Shown: piece by piece, positions 1 to 8,652 of the stretch
Layout of the letters: every line of letters starts with the position of its first letter
Numbering within the stretch: position 1 is the stretch's first letter
Program-made: the position numbers and the translations under genes
Notes under the pieces: generated by a model
Told to the model about the DNA's origin: nothing
Seen by the model: the letters and a program-made list of their open reading frames with translations, nothing else
Database searches by the model: none
Assembly: GCF_006175945.1 (NCBI RefSeq)
Contig: NZ_VAJL01000001.1
Location: 2,868,501 to 2,932,500 of the forward strand
DNA: 64,000 nt
Direction: 5' to 3'
DNA from: Chryseobacterium mulctrae
Lineage (GTDB): Bacteria > Bacteroidota > Bacteroidia > Flavobacteriales > Weeksellaceae

Positions 1-2
1 GT

Positions 3-122
3 TCATTCTCTCACATACTTACAATAGATCAGCTAGATATTGCAACTAATATTTATTCAGAGTGGCAGGCAGCATTAAATGGATTCAGAAATAACGCAAA
101 ATCAATTCAAACACAATTATAA
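3..122 (+). CDS. Unknown protein, C-terminal fragment (5' end outside window)
   Basis: Frame 3 is open from the window start to a TAA at 120-122 and encodes about 39 residues ending in RNNAKSIQTQL. It has the composition of a real soluble protein end, and the next gene starts 5 nt after its stop. No family is recognised from this piece. It would be the first gene of a rightward run of small element genes. Confidence 0.4.
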   Translation, partial: SFSHILTIDQLDIATNIYSEWQAALNGFRNNAKSIQTQL

Positions 123-126
123 TAAC

Positions 127-495
127 ATGGAAAATTCAGCACAAAAAAAATTACTTGAGGTCGTTGGCGAATTAGAGTCATATTTCGGTAATGATATTAC
201 AGAAGTAATCAGCACTTTAGACCGCTACACAAATTACTATCATCATAATGAAAACCTTAAAAGAGAGCTTTTATCAGCCTATAACGGTTATAAAAATAAT
301 GATCCTGGTTCTGGTGAAGATAATTTAATTTCAACAGTAGAGGATTGCTTGGATTTGGAAGACTGGTCTGCTAAAGCTATTCAAAATAATATGTTCGATA
401 TAGCAATGATAAAAAAGTTTATCGCTGATTTAGCAGTCGTTTTCACATTAAACATACCTGAAAAAGAAAGAAAAAGTAATTCTATCAAGCAATAA
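127..495 (+). CDS. Hypothetical small helical protein of the element
   Basis: A 122-aa acidic, mostly helical protein beginning MENSAQKKLLEVVGELESYF. The frame is open from an ATG at 79, but that start would overlap the upstream partial reading frame, which ends at 122, so the ATG at 127 is preferred. No signal peptide, membrane segment or recognisable motif. Position in a rightward run of small genes suggests an accessory or early gene of the mobile element. No function is assigned. Confidence 0.55.
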   Translation: MENSAQKKLLEVVGELESYFGNDITEVISTLDRYTNYYHHNENLKRELLSAYNGYKNNDPGSGEDNLISTVEDCLDLEDWSAKAIQNNMFDIAMIKKFIADLAVVFTLNIPEKERKSNSIKQ

Positions 496-529
496 AACAG
501 AGATAGAGTAATCGTTTGATAATAACCTT

Positions 530-607
530 TTTGCCCTTTGTATTTCATAATAGTAATTTTTAATAAGTCTTGCAGGCGTTGAGAATAACACAGTCACAAA
601 GGGCAAA
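530..607. repeat. 12-bp inverted repeat upstream of the 633 gene
   Basis: TTTGCCCTTTGT (530-541) and its exact complement ACAAAGGGCAAA (596-607) bracket a 54-nt spacer immediately before the next gene. It could be a regulatory site or an RNA stem; nothing in the sequence decides which. Confidence 0.45.
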
Positions 608-632
608 TTTTAATCCTAATAAAATAAATAAT

Positions 633-1040
633 ATGAATATTCGATTTACAACACATCAAGGCGAAAAAGTAGCTCTAAAGATGATTGACAGCGATAAAAT
701 TGAGATCATCTTTAAGAACAAAAATATAATTCTAAATGAAAGCGACCTCACGAAGTTAGAGCAGTCAATTTATAAAATACAACAGAAATTTGATTCAGTT
801 TATTTTGCAGATTTACAGCGTTGCATTCGGGATTATTCAAAAAAAGAGATTGAAAAACTTTCAGATGAACGCCTTTTGTCATTAGCCAGATTCAACGATA
901 AAAACCCACCATATTTTAAAACATTCACTTTGAATCTAAGGACAGAATTATTCAAACGTAACGGATTGCCAAAAGCAAATTACAAACTTACATTTAAGCA
1001 AAAAGCATTTCTCTATGCTCACGGACTTTCAAGAAATTAA
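633..1040 (+). CDS. Hypothetical protein of the element
   Basis: A 135-aa protein with a probable beta-rich N-terminal half and a helical C-terminal half ending in YAHGLSRN. The frame can be extended to a TTG at 570, but ATG 633 is preceded by an A/T-rich leader typical of Bacteroidetes starts, and the extension would run through the inverted repeat at 530-607. It is 20 nt upstream of the next gene and probably cotranscribed with it. No family recognised and no function proposed. Confidence 0.55.
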   Translation: MNIRFTTHQGEKVALKMIDSDKIEIIFKNKNIILNESDLTKLEQSIYKIQQKFDSVYFADLQRCIRDYSKKEIEKLSDERLLSLARFNDKNPPYFKTFTLNLRTELFKRNGLPKANYKLTFKQKAFLYAHGLSRN

Positions 1041-1060
1041 AAAACCACAAAATAACCGAA

Positions 1061-1708
1061 ATGAATTTTTTAATAGGATATTGCCCAGATTGTAAAGGTA
1101 TTAGAGTTACTACCCCTTACAATAAAAAATTAAGTGCTGCACTAATCGAATCCTTAAAAGGTGATTTGGGCGACATTTTCACCACATCGAAAGTAAAGTT
1201 TAACCAATTGGTTAAAAATCATAATTTAATTATCAGACAAATTTCTAAAGACGTATTAGATATTTGGAACTGTTCAACATGTGGATGTACAGAGGTATGC
1301 AAAAAAGTGAGAACTTTCAAAGATGCATGCTCAATATTGAAAATATCAGACATCTTACCTGATTATTCAATGTTACCTAAATCGATGCAAATAAGAATGG
1401 TTGCAATGTATAAATTGATAATAATTACAAAAGTATTAAATCAAGGTTGGGAGCCGGAATATGAAGGTAAAAACAATTACATGACGTTTTATCCAATAGG
1501 TTTCTATAATTCAGATCAAGAATTCCCTTTTAAGCATGAATTCGGCATGCATGAGGCATGGGAAGGTTCAGATATCGACTATCAGGCTGCAGGTCTTTTA
1601 ATGTTCAAAGATCACGGTTTAGGCAATTATGCAGGTGTGCAATTCAGAGATTTATATCTGGATTTATACCAATACCCAGAATCGTACTTGAATCGCTATC
1701 AACAATAA
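1061..1708 (+). CDS. Zinc-finger-like phage-associated protein of unknown function
   Basis: 215 aa. The N-terminal half carries two cysteine groups that could form one zinc-binding fold: C8 and C11 (CPDC), then C71, C74, C76 and C80 (CSTCGC...C). The C-terminal half (about 95-215) has the pattern MLPKSMQ...YKLIIITKVLNQGW, aromatic stretches, then GNYAGVQFRDLY. I recall this pattern from an unnamed family common in Bacteroidetes phages and prophages; that resemblance is from memory. No catalytic residues are evident. The fusion of a zinc-ribbon-like front to that domain is notable. Lies in the rightward gene run before an ASCH-type gene. Confidence 0.65.
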   Translation: MNFLIGYCPDCKGIRVTTPYNKKLSAALIESLKGDLGDIFTTSKVKFNQLVKNHNLIIRQISKDVLDIWNCSTCGCTEVCKKVRTFKDACSILKISDILPDYSMLPKSMQIRMVAMYKLIIITKVLNQGWEPEYEGKNNYMTFYPIGFYNSDQEFPFKHEFGMHEAWEGSDIDYQAAGLLMFKDHGLGNYAGVQFRDLYLDLYQYPESYLNRYQQ

Positions 1709-1769
1709 ATTTAGAATCCTTTTTCAATCGAGAAGGGATTTTTATTTTAAATTTACTAAAAACTAAAAT

Positions 1770-2111
1770 ATGAAAAATGCAAGAGAACGCCATCGAACAA
1801 AAGTATCAAGAGTAAAGACAATCATCAAAAGTGATGTTATTGAGAAAAAACCGCTTTATCTACCAATTGAAAAATTATACTTCAATCAAATAGAATCGGG
1901 CGAAAAAAAGATTGAATACAGAGACGATACAGCACATTACAGATCACGATTTTTAAATAAAGCTGGTGAACTTCGAAATCACAAAGTATTATTACTTCAA
2001 GAAGGTTATAATGAAGGCGCAAGGCGCATGTTAGTTGAGATTATAGATATTCAGCATAAGCGACAATTTGAAACACATTTAGGGCAAATTATTGAGCGAA
2101 TTAATTTTTAA
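1770..2111 (+). CDS. ASCH-like (PUA fold) phage-associated protein
   Basis: 113 aa. After a basic N-terminal stretch comes LPIEKLYFNQIESGEKKIEYRD (positions about 31-52, key residues LPI...I.SGEKK.EYR), then a Y.SRF segment and a distal LVEIIDI...FETHLGQIIE. This is the typical course of ASCH-domain proteins, which share the PUA-like fold and are thought to bind RNA or act on nucleosides; such small versions are frequent in Bacteroidetes phages. Last gene of the rightward run, ending before the convergence with the leftward phage operon. Specific substrate unknown. Confidence 0.7.
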   Translation: MKNARERHRTKVSRVKTIIKSDVIEKKPLYLPIEKLYFNQIESGEKKIEYRDDTAHYRSRFLNKAGELRNHKVLLLQEGYNEGARRMLVEIIDIQHKRQFETHLGQIIERINF

Positions 2112-2687
2112 ATCAATTTGATACTTTGTTGCAAGTTTTTCCGAAACATAACGAAACATTTTCGTTGAAATTCTTTAAAATGATTATAAGACAGATCTTC
2201 TCCTATGGGAGAAGATTCCCTTAAATAGGATGTTAACTATTTTTTTGATGAGGTACTCAACAATTCAGGGAAAATTATAATATCGTTTTTGGCGACATTC
2301 TAAATGTGATTTGAACTCACATTATAAAAAGATATACCTACTTACGAAATATTGGTCTTTTTGAACTTCTGAACCTTTATAAAACGAAAGCCTTTATTAA
2401 CAGTGATTTGCGTAAACAATAAAAGTTCATTTGAGTTCAAAAGGTTCATTTGCAACTGTGGAGAATGTCAAAATCTATACGTGTAACCCGTGAAAATGAT
2501 AATATTCATTTTTATGCTTTGCTAAATCAAATTAACAGTTTAATTTTTATGCAGGAAATTAACGTATCTCTTCAATTGTAAAATTTTTATGTACATTTTT
2601 AAAAGTGGTAAAATTCCACTATTACAAAATCTTGCTTCATCAAAAACCGAAGCGAAAAAAGCATGTAAATAAATGTCGGAATATTTA
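2112..2687. other. Non-coding convergence region with two hairpins
   Basis: About 580 bases between the converging gene blocks. It holds an 8-bp perfect hairpin at 2196-2215 (TCTTCTCC/GGAGAAGA) and a 7-bp one at 2303-2323 (AATGTGA/TCACATT); neither has a clear T-tract. No convincing reading frame, tRNA-like 3' end or copy of the tmRNA tail is seen, so this is not an obvious internal att site. Confidence 0.5.
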
Positions 2688-2718
2688 CAAAAAAGCCTCC
2701 CATTTCTGAGAGGCACTT
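2688..2718 (-). terminator. Terminator of the tape-measure operon (probably bidirectional)
   Basis: Stem GCCTCCC (2695-2701) with GAGAGGC (2708-2714). Read leftward it is followed by T6 (AAAAAA at 2689-2694 on plus); a T-run also follows on the plus strand, so it may stop both converging transcripts. Confidence 0.8.
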
Positions 2719-2721
2719 TTT

Positions 2722-3213
2722 TTATTTTTTATAAATCTTAACATTTCCGGAATGTTTTATTTTACTGTTTCCGTAACTATAAACACTTACCGAAGCATTC
2801 GGAGTACTGACGATTTCAACCTCAGCATCATCCAGAAGAGTGATTTTTAATTTAACATAATCGAAAACGGTTATTGTTGCTTTTGATTTGTGGCGAATAA
2901 TAACCTCAGCAACCGTAAATCCTGCATAAGAAAGACTTACATCTGAATCACCGAAAAAAGCTCTTTTCAATTTTTTGACTGTAACAGTTTTAAAGACCGC
3001 TTTGTGGTCGGTGAAAAGGCTGTAAAATTCAGTTTGTCCTTTAAATTCTCTCAAAGTTTCCAAATTAGGAAAGTCATTTTCCATTGCCCAGTCGTCCCCG
3101 TCAAAGTACATTCTGCAAAGATTTTGAATCGAAGAATCTTTTTTCATTTCCTCGTACCACGGCTGACAAATTTTATTATCAGCCGCCATCTTAATTATTT
3201 CTTTTGTTTTCAT
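2722..3213 (-). CDS. Phage protein downstream of tape measure, unknown function
   Basis: 163 aa. The N-terminal third is helical and has a characteristic acidic/aromatic stretch (CRMYFDGDDWAMENDFPNLE); the rest alternates short hydrophobic strands (VAEVIIRHKSKATITV and similar), suggesting a beta-solenoid-like region. I recall similar proteins near tape measure genes in Bacteroidetes prophages, function unnamed. Its ATG overlaps the tape measure stop by one base (TAATG), which implies translational coupling. Last gene of the leftward operon, directly before the terminator. May be a tail-associated or chaperone-like partner, but that is inference. Confidence 0.7.
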   Translation of the reverse strand: MKTKEIIKMAADNKICQPWYEEMKKDSSIQNLCRMYFDGDDWAMENDFPNLETLREFKGQTEFYSLFTDHKAVFKTVTVKKLKRAFFGDSDVSLSYAGFTVAEVIIRHKSKATITVFDYVKLKITLLDDAEVEIVSTPNASVSVYSYGNSKIKHSGNVKIYKK

Positions 3214-6200
3214 TATGGTACACCTGCTAAGGATTTTTTCATTTTAGAGTTCATTTCTGTAAGAGTTTTATCAATCGTATGAAGTCTTCTTGTGTTCACT
3301 TCGATTTGAGATAAAATAGCATTTTGAGCAGCTGCAATCGTATTATTTATTTTAGAATATTTAACCGCCTCAGCAAAATTTATTCTCATAGCATTAAATT
3401 GCGCTTCCAATGCTCCGGCAGTCTTTTCTGTCATACCTTTAATTGAGCCTTTAATACCTTCTGGGCTTGACATATCCAAATCCTTGAATATTTCAGAATA
3501 AGCATCTATAAATTCCTTTCCTTTGGTCGATGCTGCAAGAACTTGCGCTCTCAAATCATCAATTTCATCTTTAGTGAGACCGTTAAATGTTCCGTTTCCG
3601 TCCTTGTCAAAACCTGCAGCTTTCAAAATGTTGTCATAGATTGGTGCCATCTGAGCCTCAAGAACTTTATTAAGCTGATTTCGCATGATGTTTTTAATCA
3701 TTTCGTCAAAAGCTTTATTAATGTTGTCAATCCCGTCCACACCTTTTCCGAATGCCTCGATTAAAGCATCACCGATATTAGCTGCCATTTCCACAACATC
3801 AACCTGAAGAACATCCCGGATAATTGCATCTTTGATTTCCTGAATCTTTCTAAGGTTGTCCTGCTGTTGCTTATTGTAATCGTTGATTTTATCCTGATCT
3901 GCTTTTTTCTTTTTGGATTCAGTATTTTTCATGTCTTCCAAAACTTTCTGCTGTTCCTGAAGATTACGAATTAACTCACGTTGTCCCTCGTATTTCATGG
4001 CTCCGAAAGCTTTTTCCGCCGCAATAGCTAAATTTGTATAAGTTTCTTCTAAACTATCCAAAGTGCCTTGTAAACCCTTTATTTCCTTTTCAAGTTTCTT
4101 TCTTTTATTTCCTGCTATCCAGGTGAATAAAGAAACAACGGCACGAATTACAGTATAAATGATGGAAATGATAGCTGTGATCCAGTTTGACCATGAAGCA
4201 TTATCTAATGCAGACTTTACAGCCGTTACGGTTGAATCAATAGCCTGCATCATCATCATTCCCATTGTTGCAACCTGATCTATCGTATCAATGGCATCAT
4301 TAGCAGCATCGCTCATGTACTCTCTTGCAGGTGCTAAGGCTGAAATAATTCCTTTCGTAGCTTTTAAAGTTCCTTTTATTCCGTCTGATGCTCTTTCAAA
4401 ACTTGAGAACGCTTTCTCTCCTGCTTCTTCCGATTCGTTCCCGAATGCAGAAAACAAATCTTTAACAGATGAAAGAAGTCCTAAAAATGGATTCTCATCG
4501 CTTATTTGTTGTTTTGTCTCCTTTAAATTTTTGAGGACAACTTTAAAATCTACCGGCGTCAAAACGTTTACGAGATTTCCTTTTTGTGCTTCGAGTTGCT
4601 CAAGTAAAACCTGCATTTGATATGCTGTAAGTTCATCAATATTGCCGTATAAAGACATCCATGCTTGTGATTGTGTCAATTCATCAACTGCAAGCTGTGA
4701 AATTTCTTCTTTAGATTTTTTGTCTACTGATCCAGCGGAAAACTTCTTTTGTTCGGGTGTAAGATTAGCATCAGAATTTATTTTTTTGATCGCATCAGCA
4801 GTTTCTTTCTCAATCTGAATCTTTCTTTGAGCAAAGGATCTGTTTTCCTCAAGTAAATTTCTGTATGCTGTTTTTTGTCTTTCCAATTCATCATCCTGAG
4901 CCTTCCTAACAAGGATGTTCTTAGTATTTACCTCATCGCCGGTGGTTCCTTCATCGTTTTCGTTTTTAAAAGCCTCCAATTTGTCAACAAGTTCATCACC
5001 TTTGAATTTGCTTTTAAACTCATCGATTTGTTTATTAATTTTTTCAATGAAAGTAGCTTCACCAGTATATTCGGAAAGAACGCTTTTAAGTTTTATTAAA
5101 TTTTCGGCTGCATCAATCCCTTTTACTGTTTCCAATGATTTTCCGAGATTGTTCAAATACTGAATGAAAGTTAGATCTTTTACTTTAGGAAACATTTCAT
5201 CAGTCGTTTCTTTACTGTATCCGGATTTCAATAACTTATCTCTTATTTCAATCTGTCTTTTTGTCTCAATTATATCTTCTTCAAAGGTTTTTACGTCGAT
5301 CTCCCTTCTTTTAGCAGCTAATCGAGCATTGATCTCGGCAAGTCGGCGCATAGCTTCTTCTTTAGTCACTTTTTCGCCAGTGTACAAAGTATTGCCTTTG
5401 TCATCCTTATCATTCCCGTACTTATCAAGTTTTCTAAGCTTTACAACGCCATTTTCAACCCTTTGAAGTGCATCAGTAATTAACTGGGCATCCTGCTCTA
5501 ATTTTTTGACGCTACCATCAGGAAATATTTCCGCAAGTTGTCGGTTATCCGGCTTTGCTTTGTTGTAATTGATTATCTTATTGTATTTTTCAATAAGTGC
5601 ATGATTCGCAATCCATTGTTTAGTTTGTGGAACAAGATTTTTATTAGCTTCCTCAAGCCTCTGGACTTCTTCCTCATACCATCTTTGAGTTCCTTTTTTT
5701 GAGCCGGCTGCAGGTGCTGTTTCTTCCTCGGTAATAACTTCAGGTTTAAAACCAGATAATTCATATCTCAGTTTATCAGCTTGTTTCTTTTTGAGTTGCA
5801 ACGCCTCACCATTCATTTTCCCTAACTTGATTTCCTTTTCAAGTAATTGCAATTGTTTTTCTTTTTGGGAAATTTCCTTATTATTATTTCTAATAATAGC
5901 ATTTGAAAGCGCGGTTTTACTGTTGGCCGTATTCTGTTGTTCTCTCCATTTTTCAGCGAGAGCATCACGTTTCTGTTCGGCTGCGAAAGCTTTTCTATTA
6001 TAGTCTAATGAGGCCTTTCCTGCCTTTCTCGCTTCTTCATCTAATTTTCGCCATTTTTTCGCCTCTTCGTCAGCATCCATGACCTGAGTTTTTAAACCTC
6101 CTGCTTTGAAAGATTCTTCGAAAGATTCTTCTAAAACTTTTCTGGAAGCAGCCGCCTTTGCCTGAGCCATTGCGAAAGCATCAATTTTACCAATTACAAA

Positions 6201-7556
6201 TTCTAAAGCATTTCCGAGCCTGAAAGTTGATTTATACTGAGCGTCAAGAGTTCCTCTAAATTCCGGATCTATTGCAATAAGTCTTTCGTAAGCCTGCTTT
6301 CTCTGCTCTAATGATGAACTTTCATTTCGGATAATTGCAATTAACTGAGATATGTTTGCCTTTGTCGCGGCAACTCCTTTTCCAAAAGAATTATTATAAG
6401 ATTCTGTTACGGCCTGCTGTGCCTTTTGAGCAACGCTGTGTTCTTCAATAATTCCGATTAGTTCCCCTAATTCAGTTTTGTAGTTGTAGACGACCGCAAT
6501 CAGGGCTACAATTGCAGTTCCCAATAAAACGTAAGGGTTTGCTAATGAAGCGGTATTTAAAGCGGTTTGCGCCACCGTTGCGCCTCTGATCATTTTGATA
6601 AGATTTGCGAAACCTTGAATAATTGCAGGTGCCGCAATTCGTGTTTGTAGTGCGGACGTGAAAATTAAGGCTGCGCGATAAGCTCCATAAATTTCAATAA
6701 GAGTTAAGATTGCTTTTCCTACATCTTCATAATGTTCTACCAAATAGGTTAATCCCTGAATTCCATCAGTCAAAATACCTTGTTGGCCTTCACCGATTTT
6801 GTTTAGCATCTGATCCCATGTGTCACCCAAATTCGAGACTTGTCCGGATAATGATTTAGATTGCTTTTCCATCAGGTTAAAGAACATTCCTCCCTCATTG
6901 GTCATGTTGAAAAGAACATCTTGAACATCTTTAAATCCGATCTTACCAGCGGAAACCATTTCTGTGATCGCTCCGGTAGTTGTGTTGAATTTTTTAGCAA
7001 GTTCGGCAACCATCGGGATTCCTGCCTCCGTAAATTGTCGGAGATCGTCACCCATTAATTTTCCTTTAGCTTTTACTTGACCGTAAACGAGGTTAATTCT
7101 GGAAAGAGGTACTCCCAGACCTGCAGCAATATTTCCCATTCGGGTTAAAGTGTCAACGACCTGATTTGCGGGAATTTGAAATGCGAGTAATTGTTTTGCT
7201 CCTGCTGAAACTTCCTGCAAAGAAAATGGAGTGTTTGCTGCGAGATCAACCATTTCGCCCATAAGCGCGGCTGCTTTCCCTTCGCTCTTGAGCATTGTAG
7301 AAAAAGCTATTTCCGTTTTTTGGAATTCACCTCTGACGTTGATAAGTTCAGTTACAAAATTTTTAATTGCACCTACTGAAAAATATCCTGCGATACCCAT
7401 TGATAGATTCTTAAAGGCAGAATCCATGTTTCGGGTTTGATTTTGAGTATCTCTGGAAAGTCCAAAAATATCACGGCGCATCGTATCCATGTCTCTACGC
7501 CATTGTGTAAGGTCTATTCCTGCACTAAAATGCAGGGCGCCTTGGCTTGTGTTCAT
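3213..7556 (-). CDS. Phage tail tape measure protein
   Basis: 1447 aa. The N-terminal 250 residues match the tape-measure N-terminal domain course, including the run of NTPFSLQEVSAGAKQLLAF, VYGQVKAKGKLMGDDLRQF, GIPMVAELAKKF and IGFKDVQDVLFNMTNEGG. Hydrophobic segments lie near residues 345-357 and around 1150-1175, and long charged coiled-coil stretches occupy about 550-980 and 1180-1260. Tape measure proteins set tail length and help pass DNA through the membrane; at about 0.15 nm per residue a fully helical ruler would be near 200 nm. It is coupled to the downstream 163-aa gene. Unusual: its upstream neighbours are replication and tiny proteins, not tail tube or tail chaperone genes that I can recognise. 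Confidence 0.93.
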   Translation of the reverse strand: MNTSQGALHFSAGIDLTQWRRDMDTMRRDIFGLSRDTQNQTRNMDSAFKNLSMGIAGYFSVGAIKNFVTELINVRGEFQKTEIAFSTMLKSEGKAAALMGEMVDLAANTPFSLQEVSAGAKQLLAFQIPANQVVDTLTRMGNIAAGLGVPLSRINLVYGQVKAKGKLMGDDLRQFTEAGIPMVAELAKKFNTTTGAITEMVSAGKIGFKDVQDVLFNMTNEGGMFFNLMEKQSKSLSGQVSNLGDTWDQMLNKIGEGQQGILTDGIQGLTYLVEHYEDVGKAILTLIEIYGAYRAALIFTSALQTRIAAPAIIQGFANLIKMIRGATVAQTALNTASLANPYVLLGTAIVALIAVVYNYKTELGELIGIIEEHSVAQKAQQAVTESYNNSFGKGVAATKANISQLIAIIRNESSSLEQRKQAYERLIAIDPEFRGTLDAQYKSTFRLGNALEFVIGKIDAFAMAQAKAAASRKVLEESFEESFKAGGLKTQVMDADEEAKKWRKLDEEARKAGKASLDYNRKAFAAEQKRDALAEKWREQQNTANSKTALSNAIIRNNNKEISQKEKQLQLLEKEIKLGKMNGEALQLKKKQADKLRYELSGFKPEVITEEETAPAAGSKKGTQRWYEEEVQRLEEANKNLVPQTKQWIANHALIEKYNKIINYNKAKPDNRQLAEIFPDGSVKKLEQDAQLITDALQRVENGVVKLRKLDKYGNDKDDKGNTLYTGEKVTKEEAMRRLAEINARLAAKRREIDVKTFEEDIIETKRQIEIRDKLLKSGYSKETTDEMFPKVKDLTFIQYLNNLGKSLETVKGIDAAENLIKLKSVLSEYTGEATFIEKINKQIDEFKSKFKGDELVDKLEAFKNENDEGTTGDEVNTKNILVRKAQDDELERQKTAYRNLLEENRSFAQRKIQIEKETADAIKKINSDANLTPEQKKFSAGSVDKKSKEEISQLAVDELTQSQAWMSLYGNIDELTAYQMQVLLEQLEAQKGNLVNVLTPVDFKVVLKNLKETKQQISDENPFLGLLSSVKDLFSAFGNESEEAGEKAFSSFERASDGIKGTLKATKGIISALAPAREYMSDAANDAIDTIDQVATMGMMMMQAIDSTVTAVKSALDNASWSNWITAIISIIYTVIRAVVSLFTWIAGNKRKKLEKEIKGLQGTLDSLEETYTNLAIAAEKAFGAMKYEGQRELIRNLQEQQKVLEDMKNTESKKKKADQDKINDYNKQQQDNLRKIQEIKDAIIRDVLQVDVVEMAANIGDALIEAFGKGVDGIDNINKAFDEMIKNIMRNQLNKVLEAQMAPIYDNILKAAGFDKDGNGTFNGLTKDEIDDLRAQVLAASTKGKEFIDAYSEIFKDLDMSSPEGIKGSIKGMTEKTAGALEAQFNAMRINFAEAVKYSKINNTIAAAQNAILSQIEVNTRRLHTIDKTLTEMNSKMKKSLAGVP

Positions 7557-7667
7557 TGTTTCGGGTTTATCATAAAGATTTCTCCTTATGCGTTTCTATA
7601 CATGTAATTTTGATTTTAGATGTTAGTATATTGCTAAAGTAACCGGACAGAATACCGTCCGGTTTTA

Positions 7668-7898
7668 TTAATTCATTTCGTTTAAGTCCGATGGGTCAAA
7701 ATAGTATTTAGGAAACTTTTTACTTAATACTTCATTTTTTACTTTATTCCATTTAAACCACGTCTCTCGGCTTGGTTCAATACTGAAATTAAGCATTGCG
7801 GATATTTCGTCTAATTCCTTTAGAGAAAGTTGTTTAAGAATTTCTTCTCTTACTTCAGGGAAATTGAGCGGGTTATTTGGGTTTATTTCTTGATTCAT
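7668..7898 (-). CDS. Small hypothetical protein upstream of tape measure
   Basis: 76 aa, acidic, beginning MNQEINPNNPLNFPEVREEI, helical, with several Trp/Phe residues. The start overlaps the end of the 63-aa zinc protein upstream by 26 nt. It occupies the place where a tail assembly chaperone would sit in a tailed phage, but the sequence does not let me claim this. No family recognised. Confidence 0.55.
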   Translation of the reverse strand: MNQEINPNNPLNFPEVREEILKQLSLKELDEISAMLNFSIEPSRETWFKWNKVKNEVLSKKFPKYYFDPSDLNEMN

Positions 7899-8064
7899 TG
7901 TTTGTGCGTTTTGATTTATTTTTTTGACTTGTTACGTGCCAACCGTTACAATTTCCGCAGTAATAATAACGTTTCGGCGTTCTGCTTCTACTACTTGCAG
8001 ATTTACATTTGGTGATAATTCCGCTTACTTCTCTCTGGGTGGTGTACGTAACTTTATCACACAT
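7873..8064 (-). CDS. Small zinc-ribbon-like protein
   Basis: 63 aa, strongly basic, with the core YYYCGNCNGWHVTSQ and an earlier cysteine pair position (C2, C20). The C-x-x-C-x-x-W-H-x-T-S pattern recurs in tiny proteins of Bacteroidetes phages and integrative elements and suggests a single zinc knuckle or DNA/RNA-binding peptide. Only two closely spaced cysteines plus His are certain ligand candidates. Tight packing with both neighbours supports translation. Confidence 0.55.
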   Translation of the reverse strand: MCDKVTYTTQREVSGIITKCKSASSRSRTPKRYYYCGNCNGWHVTSQKNKSKRTNNESRNKPK

Positions 8065-8078
8065 ATTTCTGTAATAAT

Positions 8079-8231
8079 TTATGTTTTTGCATTTGGTCTT
8101 TTTACTTTTTTAGTGATTGTAATTTTAACCTCATATTTCGCAGACTCTAAAGAAGAAATAAAAACCTCATCTTTCGGAATAGGATCGTTTTTCTTCACAT
8201 AATCGTTTAGCATTTCAACTGATTTATCCAT
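8079..8231 (-). CDS. Very small hypothetical protein
   Basis: A 50-aa frame starting MDKSVEMLNDYVKKNDPIPK and ending KKVKRPNAKT. It fills the only gap in an otherwise tightly packed leftward gene array: stop 14 nt before the next ATG. The frame stays open about 60 nt upstream of this ATG but with no other ATG, GTG or TTG, so ATG 8231 is the likely start. Codon use and amphipathic helix character look genuine. Function unknown. Confidence 0.45.
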   Translation of the reverse strand: MDKSVEMLNDYVKKNDPIPKDEVFISSLESAKYEVKITITKKVKRPNAKT

Positions 8232-8289
8232 CAGGTCTACTAAATTGGCGATCTCTTTTGTTTCTAAATATTTTGATATTGTGGTAATT

Positions 8290-8640
8290 TTAAAATTTAT
8301 TAGTTTTCATGATTTTACTTTGTTCCTCCATAAGCCAATCTCCATTGTTGTGCATTGCATTTCTCAATCTGGAAACATCAAAACCCGCTTTTTTTCCTTT
8401 GTAATAAATTGCTGATAATTGCATAATATCCACTACGGCGGTTTTTCTGTAAATCTCTGCTGCAAGATGATTCGCTAAAGATTCAAAATTCTTTTTGCTG
8501 TTTTTACGCTTGATTAAATCATCAATGTATTCAAGTTGCGCAATATTTCCCGCAATTATTGTTTGCTCGTATGGGTTCAATGTATGAAGTGAATTCAAAG
8601 CATTTTCAAATACGTCTGTGATAGCTACTGTATTGGTCAT
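8290..8640 (-). CDS. Small hypothetical element protein
   Basis: 116 aa, all-helical by eye, starting MTNTVAITDVFENALNSLHT. No cysteine cluster, membrane segment or known motif. It lies 12 nt downstream of the Toprim protein gene, in the same transcription unit, so it may assist replication or be an early regulator. I do not recognise the family. Confidence 0.65.
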   Translation of the reverse strand: MTNTVAITDVFENALNSLHTLNPYEQTIIAGNIAQLEYIDDLIKRKNSKKNFESLANHLAAEIYRKTAVVDIMQLSAIYYKGKKAGFDVSRLRNAMHNNGDWLMEEQSKIMKTNKF

Positions 8641-8652
8641 AATTTTGATTTT

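Noticed and set aside
1558..1773. 71-aa plus-strand frame overlapping the zinc-finger gene
   Set aside because: Lies in another frame inside a better supported gene and has no family-like pattern.
2303..2323. TGATTTGAACTCACATT resembling a tRNA T-arm end and thus an att copy
   Set aside because: It matches no part of the tmRNA 3' end beyond a few bases and forms a simple hairpin; no acceptor strand follows.
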